Virus record (IMG/VR): IMGVR_UViG_3300027396_000086
Location: 1-24,794 of that record
Origin: a virus
Strand: one strand, 5' to 3'
Length of the DNA: 24,794 nucleotides
A program made the position numbers and the translations under genes. Under the pieces are notes generated by a model. That model saw only the letters and a program-made list of their open reading frames with translations. It was not told the DNA's origin and searched no databases. This document shows, in pieces, positions 20,867-24,794 of this stretch (its first letter is position 1; every line of letters starts with the position of its first letter).

Positions 20867-21703
20867 TTAACGATTAGGTAATCTCGGACGGTCTTGTCCT
20901 AGGGCTCTAGGATTGGCTTCAGCATCTACACTGTCCTGTTCAGGCCAGCTATAAATGTAGTCTCCAAACTCGTCACGCACTAGAAGCCAACGGATTCCTC
21001 CCGCAGAATATTGATGTATTTGTGCTCGATATCCTGGAATAGTTGTATCAAAATCTATATCTCCTGTACCTACATCCTCACCGTTTTCACGAGCCCAGTT
21101 GGCTACAGCATTTACTTCTTGTCTAGTGTTAGGTCCTTGTCCGTTTAGATTGCCAATCATCCATATATCATTAGTATCCGTACGGGTAAAAGATCTAAAG
21201 AGCTGTCGTCCTAATGTACGGATAGCACGTTGCATGTTTCCAGGCAAGTTAGCCACCTGATGAAACTCGGGATTTTCTACTCCTGCGGCCGCTAGATTCC
21301 TTCCTGCTACTGCTGGCAAGTTATCTGTATCCACACGCACTGCTGGCAGATTAGCATCTTCTGGTTCTGGGTAACCGGGATCGTCCGGATCGGCTTCTAT
21401 ATCTCGCATACGACTCAACAGATCTCTCATTCGTTGATTAGGTGCTACATTGCCAGCTGCTCTTTGTGTATCACGCTGTGAAGCTCTGCGTCTAGGATCA
21501 TTAGGTTGATCATTGCCGCGAGGTTGGTCGGGTTCTGGTTCAGGTGCTTTGGCTGGTAGATTATCGTCTGTAGGTTCTTTGAAATCCCAACCCCAATCTA
21601 TGTTAGGTTTTTCTTGAGGTTCAGCCGTTGGACGTGATTCTGGCTCATCGTCTTTTTTCTTTTTGCGATCTTCTTCGTTTAAGTAATCTCTAAATGTTTT
21701 CAT
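20867..21703 (-). CDS. Unknown proline/acid-rich protein with T4-type CTS leader (278 aa)
   Basis: The frame is open to 21721, but ATG 21703 makes an ATGA junction and gives MKTFRDYLNE followed by E, in the same ten-residue register as T4 internal proteins (MKTYQEFIAE). Residues 11-150 are highly charged and proline rich, probably disordered (KKKKDDEPESRPTAE, PEPEPDQPRGNDQP). A folded C-terminal domain from about 150 to 260 contains FRSFTRTDTNDIWMIGNLN, VNAVANWARENGED and GIRWLLVRDEFGDYIY. No named family is recognised. It is coupled to the secreted nuclease gene upstream. A head-packaged protein with a disordered spacer is my inference. Confidence 0.78.
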   Translation of the reverse strand: MKTFRDYLNEEDRKKKKDDEPESRPTAEPQEKPNIDWGWDFKEPTDDNLPAKAPEPEPDQPRGNDQPNDPRRRASQRDTQRAAGNVAPNQRMRDLLSRMRDIEADPDDPGYPEPEDANLPAVRVDTDNLPAVAGRNLAAAGVENPEFHQVANLPGNMQRAIRTLGRQLFRSFTRTDTNDIWMIGNLNGQGPNTRQEVNAVANWARENGEDVGTGDIDFDTTIPGYRAQIHQYSAGGIRWLLVRDEFGDYIYSWPEQDSVDAEANPRALGQDRPRLPNR

Positions 21704-22521
21704 TCTGCGTTCTTCCCACACTTGGCACGTTTGGCGTTAGTCAACGCACCATAGTCTACAGGCCATTCTTGACCAGGTTGTAATTCACGAGCATTAGCCG
21801 GGAATTGAAAATCAATACCTGAAAGTTGTTCGATCTGTGCTATTGGTGAGCGGAATTTAGTTAGATCGTTGCCTAGATTCTGATAAGGTTTTGTGTGCGG
21901 AAACAGCCAACCGGCTGTAGCACCTGTCTGTTGATCAATAACGATCTTGTAAAAACCAGTTGGCACTATCACTCCAGACCCTATCTTTTCATTTGAAGGT
22001 CCATATAATGCTCCAACGTATATGGTAAAAGCGCGGTTCTGCTGTACCGTCCAGCCTCGTATCGAAGTTTCTAACAGTTTCCATATTCCTCGATTTAAGC
22101 TGCCATGCTGTGGATACATGTTGGTCATGAGAAAACTCTCATACTCCACGATCTGTGACCAACTTAGGTCACCATCGGGAGCAGCATGTCCTTTGTCGTA
22201 GCCTGTGCCTGCGTAGTCATCTGGACGTGGTCCGCCCTGTATTGACTGATCTGCGACGAATGCGTTCGTACGTGGAAAGCATCCTAAGGCATTTTGTGGA
22301 AGTAGTGTGTAGGCGACATACATAGGGATCTTAGCAGGAGGATCGTATGCTACAAGATATGCTTCCCTACATATAGGTTGTGCTTGTCGCTGTGTTTGTG
22401 CCCATCCGTATGGGCTGTGTACTTGGCAGCTCTGTACAGGTAATGGTGGTCTCTGGTCCCAAGCATAAGAACTGGTAAAACCTACCAGTGTTAACAAAAT
22501 TGTTGTTAAGATTTTTTTCAT
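21700..22521 (-). CDS. DNA/RNA non-specific endonuclease with signal peptide (NUC1 family)
   Basis: Residues 1-20 (MKKILTTILLTLVGFTSSYA) form a clear Sec signal peptide with an AxA-like SYA cleavage site, so the mature enzyme should leave the cytoplasm. The body has the beta-beta-alpha-metal nuclease signature: D109-K-G-H112 (YDKGHAAPDGD, the DRGH motif, H112 as general base), N134 (TNMYPQ) and N143...E151 (SLNRGIWKLLE, metal site). Cysteines C32, C51, C81 and the C-terminal C269 suit disulphide bonds in an exported protein. Likely action: degrading DNA or RNA in the periplasm or outside the cell. Gene ends in an ATGA overlap with the CTS-leader gene. Confidence 0.92.
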   Translation of the reverse strand: MKKILTTILLTLVGFTSSYAWDQRPPLPVQSCQVHSPYGWAQTQRQAQPICREAYLVAYDPPAKIPMYVAYTLLPQNALGCFPRTNAFVADQSIQGGPRPDDYAGTGYDKGHAAPDGDLSWSQIVEYESFLMTNMYPQHGSLNRGIWKLLETSIRGWTVQQNRAFTIYVGALYGPSNEKIGSGVIVPTGFYKIVIDQQTGATAGWLFPHTKPYQNLGNDLTKFRSPIAQIEQLSGIDFQFPANARELQPGQEWPVDYGALTNAKRAKCGKNAE

Positions 22522-22523
22522 TT

Positions 22524-23159
22524 TTATTCCCAGATCACCATTTTAAATCGTTCCTTGGGAATACCAAAGAATTCACATTTCCAATCGCTCTGTGCGAAGA
22601 AATCCAGATGATGCCATTTGTCTTTGTATTTAAGCAGATCACGCCCTGCTTGCTCAAAATCAATAGCTTTAATTATAGGTTCTATAGCATCTTTAACTGC
22701 GCATATTTCTTCGTAGCTAAACCCGTCATACTCCCAATGTATGATTTCAAAAGCATTGCCTTCACGATCGACGTAATCCATGCTAAAATCTAGTCCCCAC
22801 TTAGGACGCATGGCTATAATTTTGTATATCAATGGTAGAGTTTTAGCCCAAAATTTAAGCTGCTCTAGGGCAGCTCCGGCGTAGGCTTTGCGTTCGAACA
22901 ACAGGCTGTGATTTAGTACAGCACCTTCTACCTTTGGTTCTTGTGTAAACCATTCTTGTTTGAGTGCTGTTCTATGCTTTCGATGCTGTTGTGTGATAGC
23001 ATCGTTTGTGCTGGCAAAATGTTGTTCTAGTACAGTTAGGTCATAGCCGTTCTGATCAAACAGTGCTAGGTCTTCTGCTATAGGAATATACAACATCTTG
23101 CCTATCGGTTTGTCCCAGTACCCATTAGGGTCTAGTTTATTAGGAGTTAACTGTATCAT
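22524..23159 (-). CDS. Conserved phage protein of unknown function (211 aa)
   Basis: No named domain is recognised. The 211-aa soluble protein is aromatic and acidic: NGYWDKPIGKMLYIPIAED at the start, a helical middle (NDAITQQHRKHRTALKQEW, ALEQLKFWAKTLPLIYK) and a conserved-looking end with WGLDFSMDYVDREGNAFE, IIHWEYDGFSYEE and WHHLDFFAQSDWKCEFFG. The last block, with many W, F, Y, D and H, may be a binding site. Similar proteins occur without function in T4-like marine phages. Ribosome site AAGGAAGG precedes ATG 23159 by about 12 bases. Two bases separate it from the nuclease gene, so they are probably cotranscribed. Confidence 0.75.
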   Translation of the reverse strand: MIQLTPNKLDPNGYWDKPIGKMLYIPIAEDLALFDQNGYDLTVLEQHFASTNDAITQQHRKHRTALKQEWFTQEPKVEGAVLNHSLLFERKAYAGAALEQLKFWAKTLPLIYKIIAMRPKWGLDFSMDYVDREGNAFEIIHWEYDGFSYEEICAVKDAIEPIIKAIDFEQAGRDLLKYKDKWHHLDFFAQSDWKCEFFGIPKERFKMVIWE

Positions 23160-23199
23160 TTAACAATAGAACCTTCCTTGCTAACTTCTTAGATAATTT

Positions 23200-24531
23200 C
23201 TAATATATTTCCCGCCACTGCCAACCTACACCCACGTTAGTACTCTGTGAGCCTATGTTAGTTGCTACTACAACATAGATCTCACTGTCTGTGCTGTCAT
23301 AGTTTTGTACGATGTAATTCTTTTTGGCTTCACTGGGCAAGTTACTTGCTGGAGCGCCGCCTGCTTTTTGACTGCCCTGTGTGCTGGCGCCAACAAATCC
23401 GTTGTCCATTTCATCGCCGCCTGTGAATGCTGTACAGGTAGCGTTATATTGAACGCCACTGTCATCATCAACGTCCGCCCACGTAGATCCTGTTAGTGCG
23501 GCCTGATTGGGCAGTTTGATCAAACGCCATTTAATACTGTCGCCGTCGCTGAATACATTTAAGTTGCCAGAACGAACTATCATACGGTTAGCATAGGTTC
23601 TAAATGCTGTCTTTAATCTTATGGCCATTATGGTCAATGTTGCTCCAGAGGCTATGGTTCTTAGGCTAGGACTGATCACTGACCAGTCCTGTCCTGCTTC
23701 TACATAACCACCTTCTGATACTACGGTAGAACAGATCTGATCAAAGTAAGCACCTGTTGTTGTTCCTGTGTTTACGATCTCACAGCGTACAGGCAAGTTT
23801 GGTGTGCTCATATAAACTGTGGTCAGGTTGTTTGAGTGGTAGAACATATGACAAGGAATGAAAGCACCATTGTGTACAAATCCTACAGTAACAGCACCTA
23901 CGCCCAACCATTGGAACTCTATAAAGCTCAACTGTGTCTTAGTAATGTCTAGATTAAACAAACTGCCGCCTTGTCCATTACAGGGATCGATGTTCCAGTT
24001 TGCCTGTGTGACACGATTTTCTACAGGAGCACCCGATGTATATGTTCTTATAACCCAACTGAGTGTGCCGTCACCTGCTTGTTCAAAAAATATACCGTTG
24101 TTATCATCAAAGTAACCTGTGCGCTTTGTAACATTGGCTGTGGCCGCATAGTAGCAGAAACTTGTAAGTATCTGTTGGCTCTTACCTGGCATGTAGTGAT
24201 GATAGAATTTAGTTTGGTGAACAACACGACTGCTAGAATTGTTGCTAGTTGTCAGTCTAGCACAGGCTTTGTTTGATTGAAAGGCTACTGTGCCACCGTT
24301 AACTGTGTAGTCTATAAAGTTAGGATCTAATCCGTATAAATGTTTGTAGTCACCTAGAGTAAAAGGACTACTCATACGTATGCGACCAAACGCATCCGAC
24401 TGTCCTACTTTGAGAGTGGTACGAAGTACAGGTTGCCCTAGAGCATTATACTCCATGACATGATGTAGATCGCTTAGGTTAGGTTCCCAAGGATGCTGAT
24501 AGTTGGTGCTGTTTGGTAATAGGACTGGCAT
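23200..24531 (-). CDS. Virion structural protein, probable tail fibre/appendage (443 aa)
   Basis: The pattern SDAFGRIRMSSPFTLGDYKHLYG near residue 45, then VNGGTVAFQSNKACARLTT, RVVHQTKFYHHYMPGKSQQIL, is typical of a phage structural protein family in aquatic myoviruses and podoviruses, which folds as beta-sandwich domains. The rest is beta-rich with few charged runs (FNLDITKTQLSFIEFQWLG, VYMSTPNLPVRCEI) and ends in a small domain (TDSEIYVVVATNIGSQ, VGWQWREIY). No catalytic motif. A role in an adsorption appendage or neck structure is inferred from composition. It starts 3 bases after the stop of the 78-aa gene and ends in TAG. Confidence 0.82.
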   Translation of the reverse strand: MPVLLPNSTNYQHPWEPNLSDLHHVMEYNALGQPVLRTTLKVGQSDAFGRIRMSSPFTLGDYKHLYGLDPNFIDYTVNGGTVAFQSNKACARLTTSNNSSSRVVHQTKFYHHYMPGKSQQILTSFCYYAATANVTKRTGYFDDNNGIFFEQAGDGTLSWVIRTYTSGAPVENRVTQANWNIDPCNGQGGSLFNLDITKTQLSFIEFQWLGVGAVTVGFVHNGAFIPCHMFYHSNNLTTVYMSTPNLPVRCEIVNTGTTTGAYFDQICSTVVSEGGYVEAGQDWSVISPSLRTIASGATLTIMAIRLKTAFRTYANRMIVRSGNLNVFSDGDSIKWRLIKLPNQAALTGSTWADVDDDSGVQYNATCTAFTGGDEMDNGFVGASTQGSQKAGGAPASNLPSEAKKNYIVQNYDSTDSEIYVVVATNIGSQSTNVGVGWQWREIY

Positions 24532-24534
24532 CTA

Positions 24535-24771
24535 TTAGGCCCAAGGTCTACCAACGATCAATCCACCTACGTTAGGATTGTCTACTACGTTGTTGGTGTC
24601 GTTGTCGCCTGTTGCGTAGCGTGTTGGTAACTGTGTAGCGTCGGCACTGGTATCAGCATAGCGTCCTGGTTCTATCGCATTCTGCGCTGCTCTATCATTG
24701 CCTGCTAACTCTAGTTTGGCGTCTTGTCTTTGGCGCTTGTAGGTCAATGTTGAAATACCGTTAAGTGACAT
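24535..24771 (-). CDS. Small conserved virion-associated protein (78 aa)
   Basis: A 78-aa protein starting MSLNGISTLTYKRQRQDAKL with LELAGNDRAAQ and ending PNVGGLIVGRPW. The MSLNGISTLxxKxxRQxAKLxLA start is a recurrent small protein in aquatic tailed phages, usually beside structural genes, as here. It is hydrophilic with no membrane segment. Strong ribosome site AGAGGAG lies 6 bases before ATG 24771. It is coupled to the 443-aa structural protein. Role in the virion is likely but not shown. Confidence 0.8.
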   Translation of the reverse strand: MSLNGISTLTYKRQRQDAKLELAGNDRAAQNAIEPGRYADTSADATQLPTRYATGDNDTNNVVDNPNVGGLIVGRPWA

Positions 24772-24794
24772 TATCGCTCCTCTGGGTATATCGG

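Noticed and set aside
1-24794. CRISPR array, insertion sequence, integrase or attachment site
   Set aside because: No spaced direct repeats, transposase or recombinase motifs, or tRNA-end duplication were seen.

Overview
The window looks like part of the genome of a T4-like contractile-tailed phage (myovirus), most likely a marine or freshwater one. Evidence: a PAAR spike-tip protein, a pectate-lyase-fold tailspike, a virion protein of the type common in aquatic myophages, class I ribonucleotide reductase nrdA/nrdB with a glutaredoxin, a phage 2OG-Fe(II) oxygenase, one tRNA gene, T4-type late promoter motifs (NATAAATA), and very tight packing with many 4-base ATGA or 1-base TGATG overlaps. 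No photosynthesis gene is visible, so a heterotrophic host is plausible, but the host cannot be named from this sequence.

Layout (nearly everything reads on the minus strand, so transcription runs right to left). 24.8-22.5 kb: two virion-type genes, an unknown conserved gene and a signal-peptide-bearing DNA/RNA non-specific endonuclease. 21.7-18.2 kb: four unknown genes, three with short basic leaders ending in (L/I)xE. 18.2-17.0 kb: an island of five small plus-strand genes with two good sigma70-type promoters, probably early genes, closed by a bidirectional terminator. 16.9-14.65 kb: a coupled trio made of a small protein, a Pol-beta-type nucleotidyltransferase and a ligase-like KxDG protein, all with the same kind of leader. 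14.6-12.7 kb: four small late genes with their own late promoters, hairpins and terminators. 12.7-9.8 kb: a coupled block of a 695-aa protein and two small ones. 9.8-7.1 kb: a PD-(D/E)XK nuclease, the tailspike and its small partner. 7.06-3.1 kb: nrdA-nrdB-glutaredoxin-LSm-like gene. 3.1-1.0 kb: a putative tail protein, PAAR, a DUF454 membrane protein, a 2OG oxygenase and a small membrane protein that runs into a tRNA gene. 0.75-0 kb: a zinc-ribbon protein and a 52-aa basic protein, ending at a hairpin.

The most interesting signal is not one gene but a recurring N-terminus. Up to nine proteins between 9.8 and 21.7 kb begin with MK/MR, a short amphipathic stretch and, in eight, an (L/I)xE site within the first 20 residues. 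This matches the capsid-targeting sequence of the T4 internal proteins (MKTYQEFIAE, cut after E by the gp21 prohead protease). I infer that much of this window may encode a set of proteins packaged in the head and delivered with the DNA, including a nucleotidyltransferase/ligase-like pair. The leader residues are read directly; packaging and cleavage are inference.
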